NCBI GenBank assembly: GCA_026707325.1
Contig: JAPOXA010000151.1
Span: forward strand, 1-40,311
Origin: Acidobacteriota bacterium
Lineage (GTDB): Bacteria > Acidobacteriota > Thermoanaerobaculia > Multivoradales > Multivoraceae
Direction of reading: 5' to 3'
Length of the DNA stretch: 40,311 bases
Positions 8,481 to 19,300 of the stretch are shown here, in pieces; within the stretch, counting starts at the first letter, position 1, and every line of letters starts with the position of its first letter. A program made the translations under genes and the position numbers. Below the pieces are notes generated by a model that was not told the DNA's origin, ran no database searches, and was given only the letters and a program-made list of their open reading frames with translations.

Positions 8481-9332
8481 CTAGCCGAAGACGATCGCGC
8501 GGTTGTCGACGACGAGGACGCGGTGCTCGAGGTGAGCCTGGACGGCGCGGGCGAGGACGACGCGTTCGAGGTCCCTGCCGCGGCGAACCAGAGTGGTCAC
8601 CGAGTCGCGGTGGCTGACCCGCGTCACGTCCTGTTCGATGATCGGTCCCTGGTCGAGTTCCACCGTAGCGTAGTGAGCGGTAGCGCCGACGACCTTGACG
8701 CCGCGCAGGTAGGCCTGACGGTAGGGACTGCCGCCGGGAAAGGCCGGCAGGAACGAGTGGTGAATGTTGATCACCCGGTTCGGGAAGCACTCGAGAAAGC
8801 GGGGAGTGAGGATCTGCATGTAGCGAGCGAGAACGACGAGATCGACCCGGGCCTCCTCGAGGATCCCGATCATCTGTTCTTCCTGCTCGCTGCGCGTCTC
8901 TGCCGTCACCGGCAGGTGGTGGTACGGCAGCCCGTTGTACTCCGCCTCCGCCGTGTGATCGGGATGGTTGCTGATGATGCAGACGGGACGCCCGGGCAGC
9001 TCGCCCAGCCGCCAGCGGGACAGCAGGTCATGCAGGCAGTGCGCCGGTTTCGACGCCAGCACGCCCACGCGCTGTTCCTGGTCCGAGAACGCGATGCGGC
9101 TCCTGACCGAGAAATGGTCGCCGATCTCCCACTCGAGCAACGGCTTGATCGTCTCCCGGTCCAGGTCGAAGTGGTCGATCTCGAACTCGAGGCGCTGGAA
9201 GAACTTGCCGAGTTCCTCGTCCCGATGGGTCTCGGACGAGCGGATGATCCCTCCGTGATCGTTCACGAAACCCGTGACCGTCGCGATGATGCCGATCGCA
9301 TCGTCGCAACTCAGCAGGAGGGTCGCCGTCAC
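8481..9332 (-). CDS. purU: Formyltetrahydrofolate deformylase
   Basis: PurU hydrolyses 10-formyltetrahydrofolate to formate and tetrahydrofolate in the cytoplasm, balancing one-carbon pools. The N-terminal ACT domain is clear (LLLSCDDAIGIIATVTGFVNDHGG). It is followed by the formyltransferase fold, including RPVCIISNHPDH and the active-site segment VINIHHSFLPAFPG, with a downstream Asp in ATVELDQGPIIEQDV; together these supply the family's N-H-D catalytic set. The chosen start is the GTG at 9332 (283 residues, the usual family length). TTG codons at 9350 and 9374 are in frame and cannot be excluded, because no strong Shine-Dalgarno sequence marks any of them. The gene is convergent with the TPR gene and divergent from the PSD1 gene. 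Confidence 0.9.
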   Translation of the reverse strand: MTATLLLSCDDAIGIIATVTGFVNDHGGIIRSSETHRDEELGKFFQRLEFEIDHFDLDRETIKPLLEWEIGDHFSVRSRIAFSDQEQRVGVLASKPAHCLHDLLSRWRLGELPGRPVCIISNHPDHTAEAEYNGLPYHHLPVTAETRSEQEEQMIGILEEARVDLVVLARYMQILTPRFLECFPNRVINIHHSFLPAFPGGSPYRQAYLRGVKVVGATAHYATVELDQGPIIEQDVTRVSHRDSVTTLVRRGRDLERVVLARAVQAHLEHRVLVVDNRAIVFG

Positions 9333-9471
9333 GTCGTGCGGCGCCGGCAAGTCGCCGTGCCTGTGCGTCGTCAAACCGCGGACGAGTCTACAGGTGACCG
9401 CGGCAGGGACATCTCCGGCCTCCCCCGTCGCAGCCCGTTCCAATGGGCGACGCGGTATGATCGCCGGCACC

Positions 9472-11799
9472 ATGACAGGCCGCGCGCAGCGAACCGGATC
9501 GGCGAGCGTCGCCGCTCCGGCGATCCTGCTTGCCCTCCTGTCGGCGGGCCACGGCGGTGCCCAGACCGCGCAAACGCCGGCCGACGGCATCAAGCTGTTC
9601 GAAGAGAACGTCCAGCCCGTCCTGGAGCGGAACTGCTTCATGTGCCACTCGGACCCGGAACGGGCCGAGAACGGCCTCCTGCTGACCACCAGGGCCGGAC
9701 TCCTGCGCGGAGGCGAACGGGGACCGGCGATCTCCACCTCCGAGCCCGCCCTGAGCCTGCTCCTCCACGCGGTCGGCTACGAGGACGAGCAGTTGCAGAT
9801 GCCGCCTTCGGGCCGGCTGGCCGACGGGGACCTCGACGCGATCCGCCAGTGGGTGCAACTTGGCGCCCCGTTCGGGGGCGACGAGGACCGACTCTCGGAG
9901 GTCGCGCCGGCCGAGGACGCCTTCGAGATCACGGACGCCGACCGGGAATGGTGGTCCGTGCGGCCGCTCGAGCGGCCGGACGTCCCGGCCGTCGCCGACA
10001 CGGACTGGCCGCTCAACCCGGTCGACCACTTCCTGCTCGCGAAGATCGAGGCGGCCGGCCTCGAGCCGCCGCCGGCCGCCGACCGCCGGGCACTCATCCG
10101 GCGGGCGAGTTACGACCTGACCGGGCTGCCGCCGACGCTCGAGGAGGTCGAGGCCTTCGAGCACGACCAGCGTCCCGACGCCTGGGAACGCCTGATCGAC
10201 CGCCTGCTGGCATCGCCCCACTACGGCGAGCGCTGGGGACGGCACTGGCTCGATCTCGTCCGCTACGCGGAGACGGACGGCTACGAACGCGACCGCAAGA
10301 AGCCCTCCGCCTGGCGCTACCGCGACTGGGTGATCGACGCGCTCAACGCGGACATGCCGTACAACGAGTTTCTGACCCATCAGCTCGCCGGCGACGAACT
10401 CGACAAGCCGACCGCGGCATCGGTCATCGCCACCGGCTACCTGCGGCTCGGGATCTGGGACGACGAGCCGACGGACACGGCGCTCGCCCAGTACGACGAT
10501 CTGGACTCGGTTCTCGATGTGACCTCCCGGGTGATGCTCGGCATGTCGATCGGCTGCGCCCGCTGCCACAACCACCGCGGCGACCCGATTCCGCAGACGG
10601 ACTACTACCGCATGCTGTCGTTCTTCCGCGGCATCGCGCCCTACAAGGTCGGCGGCGGCAACCAGCCCACGCCCGAGAACTACACCGACTGGATCCCGCC
10701 GGACCTGGGAACGACGGAAGGCGAACGTCCCGTTGTCGAGGGGCCGCCTCACTTGATCGAGGTCCTGCGAGTGAAGGAGATCGGCCCCGAGGCGCCGCCG
10801 ACCCACGTCCTCATCCGCGGCAACCCGCATGCGCCGGCCGAGCGAGTCGAACCCGGCTTCCCACTCATCCTCGGCGACGCCGATCCGGGGCTTGGAGAGC
10901 GCGCGGCGGACTCCCCGACGACCGGCCGCCGTCGCGCCCTGGCGCGGTGGATCGCGGACGACGGCAACCTGCGCACCTCCCGAGTGATGGCGAACCGCCT
11001 GTGGCAATACCACTTCGGCCGCGGCCTGTCGCCCACTCCCAACGATCTGGGCCGTTTCGGCGAGCCCGCGACGCACCCGGAACTCCTCGACTGGCTGGCG
11101 ACGGAGTTCACAGCGAGGGACTGGAGCCTCAAGGCGATGCACCGACTGATCATGACCAGCCGCGCCTACCGGATGTCCTCGCGGCCACCCGCCGGGGCTC
11201 TCGAAGCCGACCCGGGCAACGACCTGTTCAGTCGCTTCAACATGAGGCGGTTGACCGCCGAGGAGATCCGCGACTCCGTCCTGGCCGCGACCGGTCGCCT
11301 CAACCTGGAACTCGGCGGACCCAGCGTCTACCCGCCGATGCCGGCCGAGGTCCTGGCCACGGCCTCCCGTCCGGACGCGGCCTGGGGCGAGGCGACCCTC
11401 GAACAGGCGTCACGGCGGAGCGTCTACATCCATGTGAAGCGCTCGCTCCTGCATCCGCTGCTCGAGAGCCTCGACATGGCCGACACGGACTCGACCTGCC
11501 CGGTCCGCTTCACGACGACCCAGCCGACGCAGGCCCTGATGATGCTGAACGGCGAGTTCATGAGCGACCAGGCCAGGGCGCTCGGGGCGCGGATCGACGG
11601 CGGCGACGGTACGGTCGAAGAGCGCGTGACCGAGGCGCTCGAGGCGGTGCTGGCGAGACGGGCCCATCCGGTCGAAGTGGCCCGAGGCCTCGGGCTGATC
11701 GAGGAGCTGCAGCGGGAGGAGGGCTTCGATCCGGAGTCCGCGTTTGCCAGCTACTCCCTTCTGTTGTTGAATCTGAACGAGTTCGTGTATCTCGACTGA
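9472..11799 (+). CDS. PSD1 and Planctomycete-type cytochrome c domain protein (PSCyt1-DUF1549-DUF1553)
   Basis: A 775-residue exported protein with a signal peptide (APAILLALLSAGHGGAQ). A haem-binding CFMCH motif lies at about residues 55-59 in the PSCyt1 domain, followed by the DUF1549 region (HWLDLVRYAETDGYERD). A second CxxCH (CARCH, about residues 362-366) precedes NHRGDPIPQTDYY. The C-terminal DUF1553 region (NRLWQYHFGRGLSPTPNDLGRFGEPATHPELLDWLA) completes the architecture. Such proteins occur mainly in Planctomycetota, Verrucomicrobiota and Acidobacteriota and nearly always precede a DUF1501 gene, as here (43-base gap). The function is unproven; a periplasmic redox role linked to polysaccharide use has been proposed for the family. 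The start is taken at ATG 9472; ATG 9457 is an in-frame alternative. Confidence 0.88.
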   Translation: MTGRAQRTGSASVAAPAILLALLSAGHGGAQTAQTPADGIKLFEENVQPVLERNCFMCHSDPERAENGLLLTTRAGLLRGGERGPAISTSEPALSLLLHAVGYEDEQLQMPPSGRLADGDLDAIRQWVQLGAPFGGDEDRLSEVAPAEDAFEITDADREWWSVRPLERPDVPAVADTDWPLNPVDHFLLAKIEAAGLEPPPAADRRALIRRASYDLTGLPPTLEEVEAFEHDQRPDAWERLIDRLLASPHYGERWGRHWLDLVRYAETDGYERDRKKPSAWRYRDWVIDALNADMPYNEFLTHQLAGDELDKPTAASVIATGYLRLGIWDDEPTDTALAQYDDLDSVLDVTSRVMLGMSIGCARCHNHRGDPIPQTDYYRMLSFFRGIAPYKVGGGNQPTPENYTDWIPPDLGTTEGERPVVEGPPHLIEVLRVKEIGPEAPPTHVLIRGNPHAPAERVEPGFPLILGDADPGLGERAADSPTTGRRRALARWIADDGNLRTSRVMANRLWQYHFGRGLSPTPNDLGRFGEPATHPELLDWLATEFTARDWSLKAMHRLIMTSRAYRMSSRPPAGALEADPGNDLFSRFNMRRLTAEEIRDSVLAATGRLNLELGGPSVYPPMPAEVLATASRPDAAWGEATLEQASRRSVYIHVKRSLLHPLLESLDMADTDSTCPVRFTTTQPTQALMMLNGEFMSDQARALGARIDGGDGTVEERVTEALEAVLARRAHPVEVARGLGLIEELQREEGFDPESAFASYSLLLLNLNEFVYLD

Positions 11800-11842
11800 G
11801 AATTGGCTTGACCGAGACACGGCTCGACCGAGGAGCAGAACG

Positions 11843-13321
11843 ATGACCCAAGATCCAGACCGCCCCCGCAACACCTTCTGTGGTCAGACCCGGCGCGAGT
11901 TTCTCTGGGAGGCCGGCGGCGCCTTCACGTCCGTGGCTCTGGCGGGCATGTTCTCGACCGACAACTTCCTCGCGGCGCAGACCGTGGCGGCCGACGGGAC
12001 GACCGAGTGGAAGAACCCCCTCGCCGCCCGGCCGCCCCACTTCGACGGCCCGGCGAAGGCGGTCATCTTCCTCTTCATGTACGGCGGCCCGAGCCAGGTC
12101 GACACGTTCGACTACAAGCCGGACCTCTATCCCCTGGACGGCAAGACGATCGAGATCAACACGAAGGGCCGCGGCGGCACGCGCAACCAGGGCCGGGTGG
12201 TCGGGCCGAAGTGGCAGTTCAAGCAGTACGGCGAATGCGGCAAGTGGGTCTCCGACCTGTTCCCGAACGTCGGCGGCTGCGTCGACGACATCGCCTTCAT
12301 CCACTCGATGACCGCGGACGCGCCGCTTCACGGCTCGGCGATGCTGCAGATGAACAGCGGCCGCATCCTCTCCGGCAGTCCCGCTCTCGGCTCCTGGGTG
12401 AACTACGGCCTCGGCACCGAGAACGAGAACCTGCCCGGCTTCGTCGTCATGCTCGACCCCACCGGCGGGCCGATCAGCGGCGCCAAGAACTGGTCGAGCG
12501 GCTACATGCCGGCCAGCTACCAGGGCACGGTGATCCGGTCGAGCGGCACGCCCATCCTGGCCCTCGACCCGCCGCCGGGCATGTCGCGCGAAGCGCAGCG
12601 CCGCCTCCTCGACCGCCTGCGCGAGTACAACGAGGAGCATGCCGCGCCGCGCGCCGAGAACAGCGAGCTGGCCGCCCGCATCGCGAGCTACGAACTCGCG
12701 TACCGGATGCAGCAGCACGCGCCGGAAGCGGTCGACCTGTCCGGCGAGTCGGAGGAGATCCGCAGCCTCTACGGTCTCGACCAGGATCGAACGAAGGACT
12801 TCGGACGTCGCTGCCTGCTGGCGCGCCGGCTGGTCGAGCGCGGCGTCCGCTTCATCCAGGTCTACTCCGGCGGCAACCACAACGACAACAACTGGGACGC
12901 CCACGGCGACCTGGTCAAGAACCACGAGTACCACGCCGGCGCGACGGACTTGCCCGTAGCCGGGCTGCTGCGGGACCTCAAGCAGCGCGGCCTTCTCGAC
13001 AGCACGCTGGTCATCTGGGGCGGCGAATTCGGGCGCCAGCCGACCGCCGAGTACGCCGAGGGCACCGGTCGGGACCACAACGCCTACGGCTTCACGATGT
13101 GGATGGCCGGCGGCGGGATCAAGGGCGGAACCAGTGTCGGCGAGACGGACGAACTCGGCAACCGGGCCGAGGTCGACCGCTTCCACGTCAAGAACCTCCA
13201 CGCGACGATCCTCCAGCAGTTGGGCCTGGACCCGAACGCCCTCTCGTACTTCCACGCCGGCCTCGACCAGAAGCTGGTGGGCGTCGAAGGCGCGGAACCG
13301 ATCCACCAGATCGTCGCCTGA
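11843..13321 (+). CDS. DUF1501 domain protein, Tat-exported
   Basis: The 492-residue product starts with a twin-arginine signal (TRREFLWEAGGAFTSVALAGMF), so it is exported folded, possibly with a bound cofactor or metal. The body matches DUF1501, a sulfatase/alkaline-phosphatase-superfamily-like fold, with AVIFLFMYGGPSQVDTFDYKP near the N-terminus and LLDSTLVIWGGEFGRQP and GRDHNAYGFTMWMAGGGIKGG near the C-terminus. It is the standard partner of PSD1 proteins and follows one directly. Enzymatic activity has not been established for the family as far as I know. A SD-like GAGGAG lies upstream of the ATG. The next gene starts six bases after the stop. Confidence 0.88.
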   Translation: MTQDPDRPRNTFCGQTRREFLWEAGGAFTSVALAGMFSTDNFLAAQTVAADGTTEWKNPLAARPPHFDGPAKAVIFLFMYGGPSQVDTFDYKPDLYPLDGKTIEINTKGRGGTRNQGRVVGPKWQFKQYGECGKWVSDLFPNVGGCVDDIAFIHSMTADAPLHGSAMLQMNSGRILSGSPALGSWVNYGLGTENENLPGFVVMLDPTGGPISGAKNWSSGYMPASYQGTVIRSSGTPILALDPPPGMSREAQRRLLDRLREYNEEHAAPRAENSELAARIASYELAYRMQQHAPEAVDLSGESEEIRSLYGLDQDRTKDFGRRCLLARRLVERGVRFIQVYSGGNHNDNNWDAHGDLVKNHEYHAGATDLPVAGLLRDLKQRGLLDSTLVIWGGEFGRQPTAEYAEGTGRDHNAYGFTMWMAGGGIKGGTSVGETDELGNRAEVDRFHVKNLHATILQQLGLDPNALSYFHAGLDQKLVGVEGAEPIHQIVA

Positions 13322-13327
13322 CGGCCT

Positions 13328-16321
13328 TTGCCTGTGCGTTGGACCGCGGCGGTCGCCTTGTGGGTCTGCGCAGCGACCGCGGCGCTTGGCCAGCAGACGG
13401 TGACGTTCGAGGCCGAGGGCGCTTCGGAGCGGGACCTGCGTGGAGAACTGGAGCTTCGGATCGACGGGGAGAACGTCGAGATCGAGGGCGTCGCCCGGGC
13501 GGAGAGCGGCTGGCAGACGCTGGTCTATGTCGACATGGCGCTGACGACTCCGGGACCGGTGTTTCAGCTTGCTGAGACGTTGCACGCGCAGTTGGACCTC
13601 CTGCTCGCGACCGGAAGCCTGGAAATCGTGGTGGCGGATCCGCTGGCGAGGACGATTCTGCCGCCGACTCGGGATCGCGATCTGGCGGAAGCGGCGCTGG
13701 ACCGCCTCGCCACGGGTGAAGAAGCGGCCAGCGCGCTGGTCGACAGGCGCCGTCTGTTCGCGAGCGAACGGGAGATCGAGCTCTCGAGGGCTCGTCGGCA
13801 GACGGCGGCGGGCGGTGACCTGGAGTCCGAACTCGAAGCCGTGCTGCAGCAGATGGCGACGGACGCGATCCGCGACGAAGCCGCGATGCGTCGAAGCCAG
13901 ATCGACGAGATCGTCTCGTTCCTGGCGGCGCGGGAGGACCTGAGACCCGAAGCTCAGCGCGGCCCGGAAACCGTCTCCGAGGAAGAGACGCCTGCCTCCC
14001 GCCGACACCTCGTCCTGCTGGCCGACGGACTCGTGACGGATTCCTTGAGCTACTACCTCGAACTCGTGCCGACGGCCGGCGCGCTCGCCGTCGAGGCGGC
14101 GACCATGCCCAGCCTCCGTCCGGTCGCCCAGACCGCGGCGGCCTTCGGCTGGACCGCCGCGCCCGTGGCCTTCGGCACGGGCGAGGACGGCGATGGTCTG
14201 AACATCCGGTCGAACGACGTGACCGTCGGCTTCACGCTGCGATTCAACCGGCCGCGCTCGGGCGACGCGCAGACGGTCGAGGAGGAACTGGGGCTCTTCG
14301 TGCAGCCCGGCGACTGGACGGTGGCCGCCGACGCCACGGGCGGCGAGGTGCTCCTGAACGAGGTCGCCATCGCGGACTGGCTTGAGCGGCTCCCCCAGCG
14401 GTTCGAGGCGAGCTTCGCCCTGCCGAGCGGGACCGCGACCGCCGGCGTGTTCGACCTGAGCGACGGCGCGGGCGAGCGTGAGATCAACGCGCCGACCGTC
14501 ACTCCCGGAGCGGGTTCGCCCGACGAGGTCGCCGAGGTGCGACTGCGGCGCGCCTTCGAGGGCGAACTCGACAGCGAGTTCGAAGGGGGCGACGCCGGAG
14601 TCGAGGTCGTGGCCGCGATCCGGATCGAGTCGGCCTCGCCCGAGCGGGTTGTCGGCCGGCTGACAAGCACCATCGTGCCGCCCGCCGGCTCACCGCCGGC
14701 TGACGCTTCGACATGGAGAGTCAGCACCGGACTCCACCGCGAGGACGGCAGCGTCGTCACCAGCCACGGCGTTCCGTTCGGCGCTCCCGGAGCGGAAACC
14801 CTGACCTTCGAGCGACCGCTCCAGCTTCCGGCCGGCACGGATTCGGCGATCGTCCTGGCCGAGAATCTCCGTGACGGACGCTGGGGCTACGCCGTGGTCG
14901 ACTTCCTCGACCTCGTGGAACAGGCCGTCGACTCCGGCGCGACGACACGGGCGCGGGCGATCAGCCTCAAGCCGGAGGACCCCACCAACCGGCGTGGTCG
15001 CGCGACGTTCGTGGCCGAGGTTCTGGAACCGTTCACCGATCAGGTCGAGCGGGTCGTCTTCTACTTCGACGGCCGACGGGTCGCGGCCCGGAATCGCGCG
15101 CCGTACCGGGCGCGGATCGACCTCGGCCGTGGCGACCGCCTCGGCCGGGTCGAGGCCGTCGCCTTCAACGCCGAGGACAGGGAGCTCGACCGCCACGAAC
15201 TCCTGGTCAACCAGCCTCCGCACGCGTTCTGGATCCGCATCACCGAGCCCGGGGAAGGGCTGCTCGCCGGTCCGGTGGAAGTCGCCGCCGAACTCAAGCT
15301 GCCGCGCGGCGGCCGCCTGATGGAGATGCGCTTCTTCGTCAAGGACCGGCTGGCGGGGACGGCGACCGAGGCGCCGTTCCGCCGTGAGGTGCTGGTGCCG
15401 GTGGGCGATCCCGAGTCCTACCTGCGGGTCGAGGCACAGTTGACGGACGGGCGGATCGCCGAGGACGTCCTGTTTCTGAGCCGTCCGGGCCTCTCCGCCC
15501 GCATCGGGGTCGAACTCGTCCAGCTCTACGTCGTCGCCACCGACCGTTCCGGGCAACCGGTAAGGGATCTGACGGCCGCCGACTTCGCCGTTTTCGAGGA
15601 CGACCGCGCCCAGGAGCTCGAGTCCTTCCGGATCGCGTTCGACCTGCCGCTCACCCTCGGGCTGGCGATCGACACCTCGAGCAGTCTGTTCCTCCGCATG
15701 CCCGACGTGAAGCGGGCGGCCGTCGAGTTCCTCGAGTCGCTCGAGCCAAGGCGCGACCGCGCCTTCCTGGTCGGCTTCGGCACCGAACCACGCCTGGTCC
15801 GGGCCGCCACCTACAACCTGAACGCGGTGCGGGGCGGTATCGGAGCGCTCAGGCCGCGCGGCCGCACCGCCGTCTGGGGCGCGCTGTCGCTGGCCCTGGA
15901 CCAGCTCGAGGGCCTGCGTGGCCGCAAGGCGCTCGTCGTCTTCTACGACGGCGACGACGAGGACTCCGACGCCGCCTTCCGGCAGAGCCTCGAGCAGGCT
16001 CGCCGCGCCCGGGTACCGGTCTACCTCGTACTGATGAACGACGAGGCCGCGCGCACCGACGGCCGGAGCTTCAGCACCCGCACCTTCGTCAGCAAGCTCG
16101 AGCGGATGGCGAAGGCGGGAGGCGGCCGCGTCTACTACGTCCGCCACGACCAGGACCTGGAGCCGATCTTCGACTCGATCAGCCGGGAACTCCGCAGCCA
16201 CTATCTCCTGACCTACTACCCGAAAGAGGAGCCGGGCGGTCCCAACTGGCGGGAGGTCAGCGTGGAACTGGACCGTAGCGGCGTCGTGGCCCGGACGATC
16301 GAGGGGCGGGAGGTAAGGTAG
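13328..16321 (+). CDS. Large secreted protein with VWFA-related Acidobacterial domain (copy 1)
   Basis: A 997-residue protein with a signal peptide (AAVALWVCAATAALGQ). The C-terminal ~225 residues form a von Willebrand A domain of the Acidobacteria-type family (TIGR03436). Its MIDAS metal site is intact: DTSSS at about residue 782, the Thr of GRTAVWGAL, and the Asp of VVFYDGDDED. The domain ends with SHYLLTYYP, typical of the family. The long N-terminal part contains Ig-like beta-sandwich segments (VERVVFYFDGRRVAARNRAPYRARIDLG) and a helical stretch near residues 110-200. The start is TTG 13328 or GTG 13334. It is probably periplasmic or surface-bound and involved in metal-dependent protein adhesion. 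It follows the DUF1501 gene closely and precedes its own paralogue by seven bases. Confidence 0.85.
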   Translation: MPVRWTAAVALWVCAATAALGQQTVTFEAEGASERDLRGELELRIDGENVEIEGVARAESGWQTLVYVDMALTTPGPVFQLAETLHAQLDLLLATGSLEIVVADPLARTILPPTRDRDLAEAALDRLATGEEAASALVDRRRLFASEREIELSRARRQTAAGGDLESELEAVLQQMATDAIRDEAAMRRSQIDEIVSFLAAREDLRPEAQRGPETVSEEETPASRRHLVLLADGLVTDSLSYYLELVPTAGALAVEAATMPSLRPVAQTAAAFGWTAAPVAFGTGEDGDGLNIRSNDVTVGFTLRFNRPRSGDAQTVEEELGLFVQPGDWTVAADATGGEVLLNEVAIADWLERLPQRFEASFALPSGTATAGVFDLSDGAGEREINAPTVTPGAGSPDEVAEVRLRRAFEGELDSEFEGGDAGVEVVAAIRIESASPERVVGRLTSTIVPPAGSPPADASTWRVSTGLHREDGSVVTSHGVPFGAPGAETLTFERPLQLPAGTDSAIVLAENLRDGRWGYAVVDFLDLVEQAVDSGATTRARAISLKPEDPTNRRGRATFVAEVLEPFTDQVERVVFYFDGRRVAARNRAPYRARIDLGRGDRLGRVEAVAFNAEDRELDRHELLVNQPPHAFWIRITEPGEGLLAGPVEVAAELKLPRGGRLMEMRFFVKDRLAGTATEAPFRREVLVPVGDPESYLRVEAQLTDGRIAEDVLFLSRPGLSARIGVELVQLYVVATDRSGQPVRDLTAADFAVFEDDRAQELESFRIAFDLPLTLGLAIDTSSSLFLRMPDVKRAAVEFLESLEPRRDRAFLVGFGTEPRLVRAATYNLNAVRGGIGALRPRGRTAVWGALSLALDQLEGLRGRKALVVFYDGDDEDSDAAFRQSLEQARRARVPVYLVLMNDEAARTDGRSFSTRTFVSKLERMAKAGGGRVYYVRHDQDLEPIFDSISRELRSHYLLTYYPKEEPGGPNWREVSVELDRSGVVARTIEGREVR

Positions 16322-16328
16322 AAAAGAG

Positions 16329-19300
16329 ATGATCTCCGCCTGCTCGCGGAGCGGTCTACTGCCGGCCGCCGCTGTGCTACTCGCCGTTCTCTCCCCCGCC
16401 GTTGGCGCGGCGCAGGTGCTGAACCGCGACGCTGAGATCATCGTCCAGGTCGAATCCTCGGCCCCTCCACGCCAGCTCGACAGGCGAAGCGTCGAGATCC
16501 TGGAGAACGGCCAACCCAGGGAAGTCCTGGCGGTCGAACCGATCGAGGAGCGCTGGCGAGTCGTCGTCTACTTCGACCTGCCGGGCTCGACACCCGAGGG
16601 GATCGAGGCGGCGGCCGCCGCGGTGGGAAACGCGGCCGATGCTCTGGTGACGCTCGGCGACGTCGAGATGATCACCGCCGACCGGATCGCCGAAGTCGAA
16701 CTTTCACCGACCGCGAACGCCGGGCTGGTGCGGGCGGCCGCCGCGGCGGTCGGCGCCCGGGCCGGCGCGGCGGGCGCCCTGTTCGAGCAGCGCCGGGAGA
16801 TGCGGGCGGCCGCCGACGAACGCTCGGGCGACCCGGAAGCGGACGCGTTGCGCACCGCCGACCTGCTCGAGGGATTCCTGCTGGAACTCGACACGCTGCG
16901 CTGGCAGCGGGCGAACCTGCTCGAGTCGCTCGAATCGCTCGGTGGTGGCTCCTGGACCGGTGGGCCACCGCGGGTGCTGTTCCTCGTGCGCGACGCGACC
17001 GACCTGGACGCGGACGCGTTCGCTCAGGAGCTGCTGGGCGAACCCATTCCCGCGTTCGAACGCGCGGCCCTGAGCGAACAGCAACAGCAACGCAGCCTGG
17101 CTCGAACCGTCGCGGCGCTCGGCTGGCGCGTCCATGCCCTTCAGCTCGCGCCGGCAGCCGCAGAGGTCGACGGTTTCCTGCCCGGAAGACTTCAGTCGGC
17201 CCGGGAGTTCGTAGCGGCCAGCGGCGGCGAGGCGCTCACCGAGAACGGAGGGATCGCGCCTGCGCTCGAGCGGCTGCAGGCGTCCTGGCGGGTTCGCTAC
17301 CGCTCGTCCGGCCCCCGCGACGGCGCCACCCATCCGATCGACGTCCGCATCGCCTCGACCACTGCGTCCGGCGGACCTCCGCCGGACGTCCTGGCGCGCC
17401 GCTGGGCCACCGTCGCGGCGCCGGCGGACCTGGTCGCCCTCCGCGCCAGCCGCGCACTCGACGCCCTGAGCCGGGATGGCGACGGTGCCACCGATGGCAG
17501 CGGCGAACTCGCCGTCCGGGGCGTCCTGCTGCCCCAGGGCATCCAGTCGGCCACGGAAGGCGCGCCTGCCGAGTTCGTCACGCTCGACGGACTCGCCACC
17601 ATCGGCGCCAATCCCCCACCCTCCAGCGACGCCCTCCGCCTCACCGTCTACGGCCGCGGCCTGGACGCGCCGGCCTTCCTGCTTCACCGCGCGGGAACCG
17701 GAGCCGACCTCGGGATTGGAGCGTGGCGCTTCCGCACTCTCTTCGACCTGCCGGTGGCGATCGACGAACTCGTCCTGATGGTCGAAGACCTGCGCAACGA
17801 CCGCTGGCAGGTCGAGTTTCTCGAAACGGCGTCAAGCCCCATCGATGACCGCAGCGACATCGAGCTGCTGGTGCCGGAGCCAGGCGGCGGTTCGCTAGCG
17901 GCCGCCCCGACCGAGGCCGAGATCCTCGCGGCGGCCAGGGCCGCTGCCCGCCGGGCCGGCTGGGCAGGCGGCCGGCGGGCGAACGTCCTCGACCCCGCAT
18001 CCGGCTCCAGCCTCGTGCGCCTGATCCCGCCCCGCGGCGAGCGGTCGGGACTCAGCGGCAGGAAGTCGTTCAGTACGGTGACCACGAGCGACGTCGTGCG
18101 CCGGGTGGAGTTCTACCTCGACGGCGAACAGGTCTTCGACGATCGACGCAAGCCGTTCCAGACCACCATCGACCTGGGACCGGAAGCGCGGCCCCACACG
18201 ATCCGGATCGTCGCCTACGACCGCTCGGACCGCTGGCTGAGCGAGGACGAACTGACGATCAACGAGAGCCAGAGACGGGTCGGAGTCGGTATCACCGCAG
18301 TGGAAGCGCGGCCAGGGGGCCGCTACACCGTTGAGGCGCAGGTCGAGCTGACCCGCGGCCGCGCTCTCGACCGGGTCGAGTTCTACCGCAACGACCGCCT
18401 CTCGGCTACCTTGACTCGACCTCCGTTCCGCACCGTCCTGCCCGGACCAGCCATTCCGGGCGCCGACTTCGCCCGCATTGCCGTCCATCTGGACGACGGC
18501 ACGATGATCGAGGACGTGGAGTTCCTCTCCTCCGATACGCCCATGGCCGAAACGGTGGTCAACCTGGTCGAGGTCTACGTCGTCGTCAACGATGAGGAGG
18601 GCAAGCCGATCACGACCCTCGATACCGACGACTTCGTACTGCGGGCCGGTCGACGGGAGATCCCCATCGAGCGCTTCGCGGTCGCCGAGGACGTGCCGCT
18701 CGTGCTCGGCCTGGCCGTCGACAGTTCCCAGAGCATGTTCGCCCTGATGCCGGACACCCGTCGGGCGGCGGCCCGCTTTCTCGGCAACACCCTGACCCGG
18801 ATCGACCAGGCGTTCCTGGTCGACTTCGACACCCGGCCGCGCCTGCTCTCGGACACCACCGCCGACGTCGGCGAACTGATCAATACCCTGGGACGGATCC
18901 AGGCGGACGGGCAGACCGCCCTGTACGACGCGATGCAGTTCTGCTTGGTCCATCTCGCCCGCGACCAGGGACGGCGCGCTCTGGTCGTGTTGACGGACGG
19001 CGACGACTACGGCAGCCAGAGCAGCTACCGCCGGACGTTCAGGACGGCCGGGAACACCGGCGTGCCGATCTACGTCATCTCGATGAGCCAGGGCGAAGAC
19101 CGTTGGGGACGCGGTCCCCGCAAGCTGGACCTGGAAGCGATCACCAAGGCGAGCGGCGGCCGCGTGTACTACGTCGCCAGCATGGACGCCGTGTTCTGGG
19201 CCTACGGGCACATCGGCGAGGAACTGCGCAGTCAGTACATGCTCGGCTACGCCACGAGCGAGCCGCTGACTTCCCGCGAGGTGCAGTCCATCAAGGTGGA

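Noticed and set aside
9456..9461. TATGAT as a -10 box for the PSD1 gene
   Set aside because: It overlaps a possible ATG start and has no recognisable -35 element at a suitable distance.
8268..11846. A continuous plus-strand reading frame of about 1190 codons
   Set aside because: It runs antisense through purU and out of frame through the PSD1 gene, both of which have clear family motifs. Its translation is Arg/Pro/Gly-rich low-complexity typical of GC-rich shadow frames.
11558..14008. Minus-strand reading frame of about 800 codons opposite the DUF1501 and VWFA genes
   Set aside because: It spans two well-supported forward genes and their junction and shows only compositional bias.
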